Shown here: positions 34,545 to 43,018 of the stretch, piece after piece
How the letters are laid out: every line of letters begins with the position of its first letter
Numbering within the stretch: the stretch's first letter is position 1
Source of the DNA: an uncultured Oscillospiraceae bacterium
Lineage (GTDB): Bacteria > Bacillota_A > Clostridia > Oscillospirales > Oscillospiraceae
Length of the DNA stretch: 46,724 nt
Assembly: GCA_900757695.1 (NCBI GenBank)
Contig: CAAEOU010000214.1
Coordinates: forward strand, 1-46,724
Direction: 5' to 3'
The notes under the pieces: model-generated
Database searches by the model: none
What the model saw: the letters and a program-made list of their open reading frames with translations, nothing else
Told to the model about the DNA's origin: nothing
Made by a program: the position numbers and the translations under genes

Positions 34545-35906
34545 ATGAACATTATCATTGTTGGTTGCGGTAAAGTTGGACTGACACTGGCAGAGCAGCT
34601 GTGTCAGGAGGATCATGCCATTACGCTGATTGACACGGATCAGGAGCGGCTGGACGATGCGGTAAACGCCATGGATGTACAGGCGGTGCTGGGCAACGGC
34701 ACCAGCTATCAGACGCAGATCGAGGCCGGGATCAAGGAGACGGATCTGCTCATTGCAGTGACGGATCAGGATGAGCTCAATATGCTCAGCTGCCTGATTG
34801 CACGGAAGGCGGGCAACTGCCAGACCATTGCCCGGGTGCGGAATCCGGGCTATTATCAGGATATCGGCTTTATCAAGGATGATCTGGGACTGGCCATGGT
34901 CATCAACCCGGAATGGGCGGCGGCGCAGGATATTTTCCGCCTGCTGCAGATCCCCTCAGCGCTGGATGTGGACACCTTTGATAAGGGTAAGGTCAACATG
35001 ATCCGCTTTAAGATCGAAGAAAACAGCCCGCTGGACGGCAGGAATATGATGGCCATCAACAATATGCTGGGGGGCAAAATGCTGGTTTGCACCCGGGAAC
35101 GGGACGGCGAGGTGGTGATCCCCAGCGGCAATACCGAGCTTCGGGCCGGGGACAAGATCTCCGTGGTGATCCCCATGGCGGAGATCGGCAGTGTGCTCCA
35201 GCGGCTGCGCCTCCGGAAAAAGACCATTCATTCCGTACTCATTGCCGGCGGCGGCAATACGGCGGTGTACTTGACCCTCATGCTGCAAAAGGCGGGGCTT
35301 CAGGTCAAGATTATCGAAAACAGCATCCAGCGCTGTGAGGAGCTGGCGGAGCGGGTGCCCAAGGCCCATATTATCCACGGAGATTCCACGGATAAGCAGC
35401 TGCTTCAGGAGGAAGGGCTTCGAGACGCCGAGGCATTTGTGTGCCTCACCGGGCTGGATGAGGAAAATATCATGCTGGCCCTCTATGCCGAGAAGGTCTC
35501 CAAGGCAAAGGTCATCACAAAGATCGGGCGGATCAGCTTTGAAGAGGTAATAGACGAACTGCCGCTGGGCAGCGTGATCTATCCCAAGAATATCACGGCG
35601 GAGGTTATCGTCCGGTATGTCCGGGCCATGGAGAATGCCAGCGGAAACAATGTGGAGACCCTCTACCGGATGCTGGATGGGAAGGTAGAAGCCATGGAGT
35701 TTGTGGTGCGTCCCGGCTCCACCAACATCATCGGCGTGCCGCTGCAGCAGCTGGGACTGAAAAAGAACCTGCTGGTGTGCAGCATCAATCGCAAGGGGAA
35801 GATCATTACGCCCACCGGTCAGGATGCCATTCAGGAGGGGGATATCGTGGTGGTGGTAACGACCCATAAGGGTATTCGAGACCTGAGCGATATTGTGAGG
35901 TATTGA
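34545..35906 (+). CDS. trkA: Trk system potassium uptake regulatory protein TrkA
   Basis: A 453-residue cytosolic protein with two RCK modules in tandem. Each has a Rossmann NAD-binding N part (VGCGKVGLTLAEQL with IDTDQERLD; and IAGGGNTAVYLTLML with IIENSIQRCEELAERVP) and a TrkA_C ligand domain (ENSPLDGRNMMAINNMLGGK; RPGSTNIIGVPLQQLGLKKN). It gates the TrkH pore in response to nucleotides. The gene ends 1 nt before the trkH ATG. Confidence 0.97.
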   Translation: MNIIIVGCGKVGLTLAEQLCQEDHAITLIDTDQERLDDAVNAMDVQAVLGNGTSYQTQIEAGIKETDLLIAVTDQDELNMLSCLIARKAGNCQTIARVRNPGYYQDIGFIKDDLGLAMVINPEWAAAQDIFRLLQIPSALDVDTFDKGKVNMIRFKIEENSPLDGRNMMAINNMLGGKMLVCTRERDGEVVIPSGNTELRAGDKISVVIPMAEIGSVLQRLRLRKKTIHSVLIAGGGNTAVYLTLMLQKAGLQVKIIENSIQRCEELAERVPKAHIIHGDSTDKQLLQEEGLRDAEAFVCLTGLDEENIMLALYAEKVSKAKVITKIGRISFEEVIDELPLGSVIYPKNITAEVIVRYVRAMENASGNNVETLYRMLDGKVEAMEFVVRPGSTNIIGVPLQQLGLKKNLLVCSINRKGKIITPTGQDAIQEGDIVVVVTTHKGIRDLSDIVRY

Positions 35907-35907
35907 G

Positions 35908-37353
35908 ATGAACCTTTCCATGATAGCCTATATTGTAGGCGCAATAATGGAGATCGAAGCGGGGCTGATGCTGCTGCCGGCGCTGGTGGGCCTGATCTAT
36001 GGCGAAAAGAGCGCACTGGCCTTTGTGATCTGCGCTGCGGCTGCGGCGGTGCTGGGCGCTATTCCGATCCTGCGGAAGCCCAAGAATACCGCCATCTATG
36101 CCAGAGACGGCTTTGTGGCCACAGCTCTGAGTTGGCTGGCGCTCAGTGCGGTGGGGGCGGTGCCCTTTTGCATGACCGGCCAGATTCCCCATTACATCAA
36201 CGCTCTGTTTGAAATGGTTTCGGGCTTTACCACCACAGGAGCCAGTATTCTCCACGAGGTGGAGCCGTTGGATCACTGCATGCTGTTTTGGCGGAGCTTT
36301 TCCCACTGGATCGGCGGGATGGGCGTGCTGGTGTTTATGCTGGCGATCCTCCCCATGGCCGGGGGCCAGAATCTGCATCTGATGCGGGCGGAGAGCCCCG
36401 GCCCCACCGTGGGCAAGCTGGTGCCAAAGCTTCGGCAGTCGGCCATCTGGCTCTACGGGATTTATCTGGGCCTGTCTGTGGTCTGCTTCCTGCTGCTGTG
36501 GATCGGCGGGATGCCAGCCTTTGAGGCCCTGTGCCTGACCTTTGGTACCGCAGGCACCGGCGGATTTGCGGTGCTGAATTCCGGCTTTGCCGAATACTCC
36601 CTCTACAGCAAATGGGTCGTGACCGTGTTTATGACACTGTTCGGCATGAACTTCAACTTCTACTATCTGGTGATCTTGAGGAAGTTTAAGGATGCCATCA
36701 AGATGGAGGAGATTCGCTGGTATCTGATCCTGTTCTTCTTTGCGGCCATTACGATTCTGCTGAATCTGAAGCATGCGGGAATGCTGGGAACGCAGGCCCA
36801 GGCCGTAGATGCCTTTTTCAGCGTGTCCTCGGTGATGACCACCACCGGATATGCCACGGCGGACTTTAATCTGTGGCCCAGCTACAGCCGGACGATTCTG
36901 GTGATGCTGATGTTCACCGGTGCATGCGCAGGCTCCACCTGCGGCGGCATCAAAATGAGCCGGTGGATCATCTACTGGAAGACCCTGAAACGGGAGCTGC
37001 GGCGGATGACCCATCCCAGATCGGTGTGGCACATCCAGATGGACGGAAAGACACTGGAGAGCGGTGTGCTACAAAATACCTTTGCCTATCTGGCCATTTA
37101 TGTGCTGATCTATGCGGCCTCACTGCTGATCATCAGTCTGGATGGGATGGATCTCACCACCAGCTTTACAGCCATTGCGGCCACCATCAATAACATTGGG
37201 CCGGGTCTTGAGCTGGTTGGGCCGATGGGGAATTTTGACTGCTTCTCCTTCCTCAGCAAGATCGTGATGATCTTTGATATGCTGGCAGGACGGCTGGAGA
37301 TCTATCCGCTGATGATCTTCTTCCTGCCCTCTACGTGGAAGCGCCACAGCTGA
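35908..37353 (+). CDS. trkH: Trk-type potassium channel subunit TrkH/TrkG
   Basis: A 481-residue K+ translocating membrane subunit with four M1-P-M2 repeats. The selectivity filter loops are visible as SGFTTTGAS, FGTAGTGGFAV, VMTTTGYATADF and TINNIGPGLELVG. These have the conserved Gly of each pore loop. It starts 1 nt after the trkA stop, so subunit levels are coupled. A terminator follows. Confidence 0.96.
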   Translation: MNLSMIAYIVGAIMEIEAGLMLLPALVGLIYGEKSALAFVICAAAAAVLGAIPILRKPKNTAIYARDGFVATALSWLALSAVGAVPFCMTGQIPHYINALFEMVSGFTTTGASILHEVEPLDHCMLFWRSFSHWIGGMGVLVFMLAILPMAGGQNLHLMRAESPGPTVGKLVPKLRQSAIWLYGIYLGLSVVCFLLLWIGGMPAFEALCLTFGTAGTGGFAVLNSGFAEYSLYSKWVVTVFMTLFGMNFNFYYLVILRKFKDAIKMEEIRWYLILFFFAAITILLNLKHAGMLGTQAQAVDAFFSVSSVMTTTGYATADFNLWPSYSRTILVMLMFTGACAGSTCGGIKMSRWIIYWKTLKRELRRMTHPRSVWHIQMDGKTLESGVLQNTFAYLAIYVLIYAASLLIISLDGMDLTTSFTAIAATINNIGPGLELVGPMGNFDCFSFLSKIVMIFDMLAGRLEIYPLMIFFLPSTWKRHS

Positions 37354-37365
37354 ATATGAATGATG

Positions 37366-37400
37366 AAGGCCGGCTCCGATCTCTCGGGGCCGGCCTTTTG
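37366..37400 (+). terminator. Terminator after trkH
   Basis: A 9-bp GC-rich stem AAGGCCGGC/GCCGGCCTT with a TTTT tail. Confidence 0.8.
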
Positions 37401-37467
37401 CAAAAAAATATTCCCTTGGTTTGCAACGGGTTTACGGTATTTGATACGGCACCTTTTAAATAGATAC

Positions 37468-37496
37468 TTGTAATTCGTAAAATGTTATCGTATGCT
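37468..37496 (+). promoter_or_regulatory. SigmaA promoter of the second beta-helix gene
   Basis: TTGTAA (37468-37473), a 17-nt spacer and TATGCT (37491-37496). Confidence 0.6.
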
Positions 37497-37530
37497 TTAG
37501 ATGAGTTCGGATACAAAGGAGGTACTTTTG

Positions 37531-39282
37531 TTGAAAACATTTCATAAGGTAGAGGGACAGTGGATCGTCCCGGAGACCACAGAGCTTTTTGGACTGATCA
37601 TTATGCCCGGCGCATCTCTGGAAGCGCCGGAGGGTAAGACTCTGGTCATGACGGTAAACGGCGAGAGCGTAGCACCGGCTCCCGGCAACTATGAGGGAGA
37701 CATTGTACTGGAGGTGCTCGATCCCATTCCCAACGGGAACTATCAGTTCCGTGCGGCCATCTATGCCGAGGGCGGCGCAGTGATCGAGGAGAAATCCGCA
37801 CTGTCCGCAGTGCTCGATGGCGAGGTAAAGGACGGCGAGTGCATCGATGTTTCCATTACCAGCCGGGATGAAAACTTCAACGGCATCTGCGTGGGCGGCA
37901 AGGGGCCCTATACGGTCTCCGGCGCTGACGTCTCCTTGATGGGCAACGGCGGCAACGATTTCATCGGCTATGGCGCAGGCATTATGTCCGGGGACGATGC
38001 GGTGCTGACCGTGGAGGATTCCTATATTACCACTAAGGGTGCAGCCCGGGGGGCGCTGTTTGCAGGGGGCAATTCCAAGCTCTATGTGAAGAATTGCGAG
38101 ATCTCCGCAGAGGACGGCGTGCTGCCCTACGACTATGAGGACAATGTGATGCCCGGGAATATGCGCCGGGTGCCGTGGATGCTGGGCCTGCGTGGAAACT
38201 GCCGGGCCACCAATCTGGCGGACTATGCGGATGCCCTCTATGAGGACTGCACCATCACCTCTGAGGGGTGGGGCGTTATGTCTACTGATGGCGTACGCCG
38301 CTGCCGCCTGACCCTGAAGAACTGCGATGTGGCGGTCACCGGCCCCAGCGGCTACGGTGCATTCTCCATTGGCGACTGCATCGACACCTTTGAGGACTGC
38401 CGGATCGACGTGCCGGATTATGCACTGATCATGGCCAATGAGACTGCCTCCGGCACCTTCAAGAATACCAAGGTGGATGCAGGCCGCTTTGCGGTGATGT
38501 GCTTCCGCAATGAGGGCGGCAAGCTGGTGATCACAGACGGCTCCGTGATGAATACGGACGAGACCACCGTGGTGGTAAAGGGCTGCGCACCCATCATTGA
38601 AGCGGATAACTGCGTGCTCTCTCCCGGCAACGGCATTATCCTTCAGGTTATGAACTCCGATGATCCCGGCAATCCTGCGGGCTACTATATCGATCCCAAG
38701 GAAGATGATGTGCCGGATCCGGAGCACGATAATAAAACTGCCAGAGAGACCTATGATGTCATTGCGACCTTTAAGGATATGACAGTTACCGGCGACTTCT
38801 ACAACGGCTCCACCGGCAAGAAGGGCGACACCAGTCCCAAGATGGTCATGGCGCCGCCTCCCGGCGCAGGTCCCGAGGGGCCCGGCGGTCCCGGCGGCCC
38901 CGGCGGTCCCGGTGGCCCGGGCGGTGGCCCCGGCAGCAAGGGCAACGGCTATGACGGCGTTCGCAACATGGCGCTGACCTTTGACAATGCGGCTGTTACC
39001 GGTATTATCTCCGCTTCCAAGGCCCTCCATCGTGTGGAGAAGGTCTTTAAGGACAACTGCGAGGAGTTGGGCGAGGTAGTCAATACCGCCCAGCCTGTGG
39101 TCAACAACGGCGTGATTGTGGCACTGAAAAACGGTGCGGTGTGGACCGTAGCCGGTACGTCCTATCTCAGCTCCCTGACCATTGACGAGACCTCCAAGGT
39201 CATCGGCACCCTGCTGGTGGACGGCAAGGAGACCGAGCCGGTGCCCGGCACCTATACCGGCGCATTGACCCTGACCCTGTAA
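37531..39282 (+). CDS. Right-handed beta-helix protein with internal GPGG loop (paralogue 2)
   Basis: 583 residues from a TTG start at 37531, chosen because AAAGGAGGT lies 7-8 nt upstream; an ATG at 37501 would overlap the promoter region and has no ribosome site. The layout matches the C-terminal three quarters of the protein at 20349: NGGNDFIGYGAGIMSGDDAV, LTLKNCDVAVTG, TFEDCRIDVPDYALIMANE, and an end domain VWTVAGTSYLSSLTIDE. The Gly/Pro tract here is internal (about 447-469, GPEGPGGPGGPGG type) and precedes the last coils. There is no signal peptide, membrane segment or sorting motif. No catalytic motif recognised; function unknown. Confidence 0.85.
   Translation: MKTFHKVEGQWIVPETTELFGLIIMPGASLEAPEGKTLVMTVNGESVAPAPGNYEGDIVLEVLDPIPNGNYQFRAAIYAEGGAVIEEKSALSAVLDGEVKDGECIDVSITSRDENFNGICVGGKGPYTVSGADVSLMGNGGNDFIGYGAGIMSGDDAVLTVEDSYITTKGAARGALFAGGNSKLYVKNCEISAEDGVLPYDYEDNVMPGNMRRVPWMLGLRGNCRATNLADYADALYEDCTITSEGWGVMSTDGVRRCRLTLKNCDVAVTGPSGYGAFSIGDCIDTFEDCRIDVPDYALIMANETASGTFKNTKVDAGRFAVMCFRNEGGKLVITDGSVMNTDETTVVVKGCAPIIEADNCVLSPGNGIILQVMNSDDPGNPAGYYIDPKEDDVPDPEHDNKTARETYDVIATFKDMTVTGDFYNGSTGKKGDTSPKMVMAPPPGAGPEGPGGPGGPGGPGGPGGGPGSKGNGYDGVRNMALTFDNAAVTGIISASKALHRVEKVFKDNCEELGEVVNTAQPVVNNGVIVALKNGAVWTVAGTSYLSSLTIDETSKVIGTLLVDGKETEPVPGTYTGALTLTL
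38869..38937 (+). repeat. Short coding GGP-type repeat
   Basis: GGCGGTCCC/GGCGGCCCC-like 9-bp units encode an internal Gly/Pro loop. The tract is interrupted (GPE at the start, GGG near the end), in contrast to the perfect tract at 20394. Confidence 0.85.
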
Positions 39283-39298
39283 TAGCTAAAATCTGAAA

Positions 39299-39325
39299 GG
39301 GGGTGCTGCACATTGCAGCCCCCCT
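39299..39325 (+). other. Hairpin after the second beta-helix gene
   Basis: GGGG-T-GCTGC / GCAG-CCCC stem with a bulge and a TTT end. It may help termination together with the next hairpin. Confidence 0.4.
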
Positions 39326-39333
39326 TTGCGCCA

Positions 39334-39367
39334 AAAGTGCTCTGCCAAGGCGGCAGAGCACTTTTTT
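39334..39367. terminator. Bidirectional terminator between beta-helix and binding-protein genes
   Basis: A perfect 10-bp stem (39338-39347 with 39352-39361) with T6 on the plus strand and an AAAA tract on the left, giving T4 on the minus strand. It separates convergent genes. Confidence 0.85.
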
Positions 39368-39375
39368 ACGAGAGA

Positions 39376-41124
39376 TTACAGGCCGTAAGCCTCTTCATAG
39401 CGGTCGTAGGCGTCCTGATAGATGTCGATGCAGTCCTGAATGCCCATGCTCTCGATTTTCTCGATGAAGGCATCCCAGTCGGAATCGAAGTTATACTCGC
39501 CCATGACGAACTTGAATACCTCCGTGGAGGCATAGGTGGAAATGTCGCTCCAGAGATCACCGTACTCGTTGGACTCATCATAGCTGAGCTCTACCTGTGC
39601 GGGGATGGTGTAGAGGTCATCGGAGGTCTCTGTCCACAGATCCATAGCATCCAGGTTTGCCTGAGAATAGGCAGAGAAGATGCGGTCATAGTCCTGCAGG
39701 GTGGGAACGCAGGCCAGCGTGTAATAGGTGGTGGCAAAGGAGATCATGGGGAACTCCTCGTTGTGAAGCACCAGATCCGTAAACTCGGGATTGCCGTCGG
39801 CATCATAGTTGAAGGAAACGCCCTCCTGACCGTAGTTGGCCAGTACGCTGCCCTCCTTGGTGTACCAGAAGTCCAGCCAAGCGCAGGCCAGATCTACGTC
39901 CTCGCAGCAGTCGGAGATGGAGACATTCTTGCCGGTGGCGGCAGTGCCGATGCGGGTATCGCCAAAGTGGAAGATTTCGCCGTCCTCTTTGACCGGTTCG
40001 GGCATTGCGCAGATCTCATAGTTGGGATCCAGCTCCTTGCCGGAGGTCATGTTGGAGTCCATGTTGTCGGACTGTGCATACCAGATACCGGCCTCACCGC
40101 CCTGAATATAGGTGTCAGAATTGGAAGTGAAGGGGTCGTTGGACTCGGTGGCAAAGTCAGAGGCGATCAGGCCCTCGCTGTACCACTGTGCGATCATCTG
40201 GAGATACTCCTTGTAGCCGTCGGACAGGAAGCCGTTGTATACGGTGCCGTCCTGCACATACATGTTGTGGGGGTTGTCCTGATAGAAGCCCACGGAGCCA
40301 AGGCCGCCTACGATGGAAGCGCCGGTGATCTGGGTGTCGCCCAGCAGCAGCAGCGCACGCTTTGCGCCGAACTTCTCCTTGAAGCCGGTGAGGGCATCAT
40401 GCATTTCATCGTAGTTGGTGGGAACGTCCATACCCAGCTCGTCCAGCCAGTCCTTGCGGATCTGGAGACCGGCGGAAACCTTGTAGTCATCGGATACGGT
40501 GATGACCTGAGGCATCTGACCGTCCTCGTTGATGGCAAGGGTCTTATAGTCGGAGTAGTAATCCAGCGTGTTCCAGTAGTTGGGGAGCTGATCCTCATAG
40601 TCCATGAGATCGATGGCAACGCCGTCCTCGATCATGGCGCTGGGGCTGGTGTACTGCTGATCGGCACCGGCAACCATGTCGGTGATATCGCCGGAGGCGA
40701 TCATCAGCTGGAAGTTGGTGGACAGAGACTCGTTGTTGACGATGGTAAAGTCAATGTCAACACCGGTGATCTCCTCGGCATACTTAAATGCATCAATGTC
40801 ATCATAGCTGTTGACATTGAACATGGACATATAGCCGGGCAGCTCTACAAAGTAGGTGAGCGTAGCGTTGTCGGCCAGAGGCAGGCTTGCCTCACCGGGA
40901 ACGAAGTCTCCCTTTTCCGCAGGCGCTTCTGCGGAGAGCGCTTCGTCCACTGCGGATGCAGCGGCTTCTTCGGCTTCCGCCTTCGGTGCTTCCGGTGCGG
41001 CGGATGCCGCAGCGGCGCTGCCGTTGGACTCGGCGGGAGCGGAAGATGTGCTGCTGTTGCCGCAGCCGGCCAGACAGCCCAGGGCCATGGCCAGCGTCAG
41101 CAGCAGTGCAAATGCTTTCTTCAT
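39376..41124 (-). CDS. Extracellular solute-binding lipoprotein, family 1 (LipO-like)
   Basis: A 582-residue lipoprotein with signal peptide and lipobox CLAGC (Cys21), then a low-complexity Ala/Ser/Glu linker to about residue 70. The mature part resembles large Firmicute family 1 binding proteins (LipO/YtcQ type), usually for oligosaccharides: YKVSAGLQIRKDWLDELGMD (start of the second lobe), GFLSDGYKEYLQMIAQWYSE and CCEDVDLACAWLDFWYTKEG. AGGAGGT precedes the ATG at 41124. The partner permeases (LplB/YtcP-type) are not adjacent, so it is an orphan here. Ligand unknown. Confidence 0.88.
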   Translation of the reverse strand: MKKAFALLLTLAMALGCLAGCGNSSTSSAPAESNGSAAAASAAPEAPKAEAEEAAASAVDEALSAEAPAEKGDFVPGEASLPLADNATLTYFVELPGYMSMFNVNSYDDIDAFKYAEEITGVDIDFTIVNNESLSTNFQLMIASGDITDMVAGADQQYTSPSAMIEDGVAIDLMDYEDQLPNYWNTLDYYSDYKTLAINEDGQMPQVITVSDDYKVSAGLQIRKDWLDELGMDVPTNYDEMHDALTGFKEKFGAKRALLLLGDTQITGASIVGGLGSVGFYQDNPHNMYVQDGTVYNGFLSDGYKEYLQMIAQWYSEGLIASDFATESNDPFTSNSDTYIQGGEAGIWYAQSDNMDSNMTSGKELDPNYEICAMPEPVKEDGEIFHFGDTRIGTAATGKNVSISDCCEDVDLACAWLDFWYTKEGSVLANYGQEGVSFNYDADGNPEFTDLVLHNEEFPMISFATTYYTLACVPTLQDYDRIFSAYSQANLDAMDLWTETSDDLYTIPAQVELSYDESNEYGDLWSDISTYASTEVFKFVMGEYNFDSDWDAFIEKIESMGIQDCIDIYQDAYDRYEEAYGL

Positions 41125-41175
41125 GGTGTTACCTCCTAGTTTCTTTTCCCACAATATTGGGATTTCTACAGAAAT

Positions 41176-41204
41176 ATTATAGTCCATGTGGAAGGAAGAT
41201 GCAC
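41176..41204 (-). promoter_or_regulatory. Possible promoter of the solute-binding lipoprotein gene
   Basis: A consensus TATAAT on the minus strand (41176-41181) with a poor -35 (GTGCAT at 17 nt). Two dyads upstream, ACAATAATTGT (41259-41269) and AATATG-TG-CATATT (41294-41307), could be regulator sites. The remainder of the 297-nt gap up to the next terminator shows nothing else. Confidence 0.45.
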
Positions 41205-41376
41205 CATGCAATTAAGGCGCTTTCTGTTTCAAATGTGACCTTTTTTGCAGTTCAAGACACAATAATTGTACAGCTGCCAATATTTATACGCCGAATATGT
41301 GCATATTGTGTAGATTTTTGGGAGAAATGTTCCGAAAACATAAATTGCGTCGTGGGGAGGAGAGAACATTTGGAAG

Positions 41377-41408
41377 AAAAAACCGCCGCAGGCAAGTGCC
41401 TGCGGCGG
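41377..41408 (-). terminator. Terminator of the atoD-atoA unit
   Basis: On the minus strand a perfect 12-bp stem CCGCCGCAGGCA/TGCCTGCGGCGG with a 2-nt gap is followed by TTTTTT. Confidence 0.9.
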
Positions 41409-41421
41409 AAACAGATCGGAA

Positions 41422-42096
41422 TTATTCCTTGACCATGCAGCCGACATTCTCGGGAATGATCAGCTTAGCACCGGTCTTGGCAACAACCTCGTCCACGGTA
41501 ACACCGGGAGCGACTTCCAGCAGCTTAGCGCCCTCGGGAGTGATCTCGATGACAGCCAGCTCGGAAACGATGTAGTTGATGCAGTGATAGCCGGTGAGGG
41601 GCATGTCGGTCTTCTCTACGATTTTGGGGTTGCCCTTCTTATCGCAGTGAGTGGTCATAACGATGGTGACCTTGGAGCCGGTAACCAGATCCATGGCACC
41701 GCCCATGCCGGCAGCAGTCTTACCGGGGATCATCCAGTTTGCCAGGTTGCCCTCGGCGTCTACCTCGTAAGCGCCCAGAACGGTGGCGTCAATGTGACCG
41801 CCACGGATAAAGCCGAAGGAACGGAAGCTGTCAAAGCAGGAGCCGCCAACGCGCAGAACGGAAGGCTTACCGCCAGCGTCAACAACGTTGGGATCTGCAT
41901 ACTCGCCCTCCTTGGGAGCGCCAGTCAGACCAACGACACCGTTCTCGGAGTCAACCCAAACGTCCACGCCCTCGGGCAGGTAGTCCAGGCACTTGGTGGG
42001 CATACCGATGCCCAGGTTTACTACGTCGCCGTCCTTGAAGAGGCGGGCGGTTCTGTAAGCGATCAGATCCTTACCAGTGAGTTCCATAGCATTCAT
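41422..42096 (-). CDS. atoA: Acetoacetate/butyrate-type CoA-transferase, beta subunit (family I)
   Basis: A 224-residue beta subunit of a family I (3-oxoacid/short-chain acid) CoA-transferase. It contains the catalytic glutamate in DSENG (Glu51), and NLGIGMPTKC and GGAMDLVTGSKVTIVMTTHC, typical of AtoA/ScoB. With the alpha subunit upstream it moves CoA between acyl-CoA and acetate, butyrate, acetoacetate or a related acid. AAGGAGG lies upstream of the ATG, 14 nt after the atoD stop. The exact acid cannot be told from sequence; the gene symbol is by family. Confidence 0.9.
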   Translation of the reverse strand: MNAMELTGKDLIAYRTARLFKDGDVVNLGIGMPTKCLDYLPEGVDVWVDSENGVVGLTGAPKEGEYADPNVVDAGGKPSVLRVGGSCFDSFRSFGFIRGGHIDATVLGAYEVDAEGNLANWMIPGKTAAGMGGAMDLVTGSKVTIVMTTHCDKKGNPKIVEKTDMPLTGYHCINYIVSELAVIEITPEGAKLLEVAPGVTVDEVVAKTGAKLIIPENVGCMVKE

Positions 42097-42110
42097 CTTG
42101 AAGTACCTCC

Positions 42111-42839
42111 TTAAGCCTCAGTCAGGGCACGGCCCTGTACAACAGCGTCCACAACAAAACCGGGAGTCATGATCTGATCGGGATCCAGCTCGCCGATCTC
42201 AACGATCTCCTCAGCCTCTACGATGACATGGTCAGCGGCAGTGGCAAAGGCCTCGTTGAAGTTGCGGGAGGTGCGGCGATAAACCACATTGCCCATCTTA
42301 TCAGCCTTCCAAGCATGAACGAAGCAAACGTCAGCATGGATGGGGAGCTCCAGAATAAAACGCTTCTTGGAAGCATCGGGGGTGATCTCACCCTCCAGGA
42401 ACTTGAACTTGCCGGCTTCCTCGTCCCACTCAGCAACCTGCTTGCCGTCCATCATGGGGGTGTACAGGCCGGTGGGGGTCAGAATGCCGCCGATGCCGGC
42501 GCCGCCGGCACGAACCTTCTCGCACAGGGAGCCCTGAGGAACGAAGGTCAGATCGATCTCGCCGTCAACAACCTTCTGTACGGTGACAGCGTTGTTGCCG
42601 ATGTGAGAGCAGGTGATCTTCTTGATAACGTCAGCGTCAACCAGCTTGCCGATGCCACGATGGGGCACGGAGGTGTTGTTGGAGATGACGCTCAGATTCT
42701 TCACGCCAGCAGCGATGAGGCCCTCAATGAGAACTTCGGATACGCCGACGTTTACGAAACCAGGAAGCAGTACGCTCATGCCGTCGAAGCAGTACGTTTT
42801 GATGGCTTCTTCAACGGTTGTAACTTTAGACTTTGCCAT
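42111..42839 (-). CDS. atoD: Acetoacetate/butyrate-type CoA-transferase, alpha subunit (family I)
   Basis: A 242-residue alpha subunit with the CoA-binding region near the N-terminus (MSVLLPGFVNVGVSEVLIEG), SVISNNTSVPHRGIGKL and FVPQGSLCEKVRAGGAGIGG, and the C-terminal ADHVIVEAEEIVEIGELDPD typical of AtoD/ScoA. The start is the ATG at 42839 with AAAGGA upstream; an upstream in-frame ATG overlaps an inverted repeat in the leader. First gene of the two-gene unit, with its own promoter and candidate operators. Confidence 0.9.
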   Translation of the reverse strand: MAKSKVTTVEEAIKTYCFDGMSVLLPGFVNVGVSEVLIEGLIAAGVKNLSVISNNTSVPHRGIGKLVDADVIKKITCSHIGNNAVTVQKVVDGEIDLTFVPQGSLCEKVRAGGAGIGGILTPTGLYTPMMDGKQVAEWDEEAGKFKFLEGEITPDASKKRFILELPIHADVCFVHAWKADKMGNVVYRRTSRNFNEAFATAADHVIVEAEEIVEIGELDPDQIMTPGFVVDAVVQGRALTEA

Positions 42840-42865
42840 TGGTATCATTCCTTTCAGATTTTTCA

Positions 42866-42878
42866 GGTGCAATGCACC
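42866..42878 (-). promoter_or_regulatory. Inverted repeat in the atoD leader
   Basis: GGTGCA-A-TGCACC, a perfect 6-bp dyad about 27 nt before the atoD ATG and downstream of the predicted transcript start. Confidence 0.5.
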
Positions 42879-42884
42879 CTAATT

Positions 42885-42925
42885 GTATCACATTATTATG
42901 ATACTATATTTCAGCGGAATGTCAA
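42885..42925 (-). promoter_or_regulatory. Promoter of atoD-atoA overlapped by an operator-like dyad
   Basis: Minus-strand TTGACA (42920-42925), a 16-nt spacer and TATCAT (42898-42903). A perfect dyad GTATCA-N8-TGATAC (42885-42904) covers the -10, as expected for a repressor site. Confidence 0.7.
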
Positions 42926-43018
42926 GGGGTTCTATGCCCGGAGCGGGCGGCTCCCATACATTCCGGAAACAACGATTGAAGCGGGATAATCCAGAGGATC
43001 GGTTGTGACCGAATGGGG

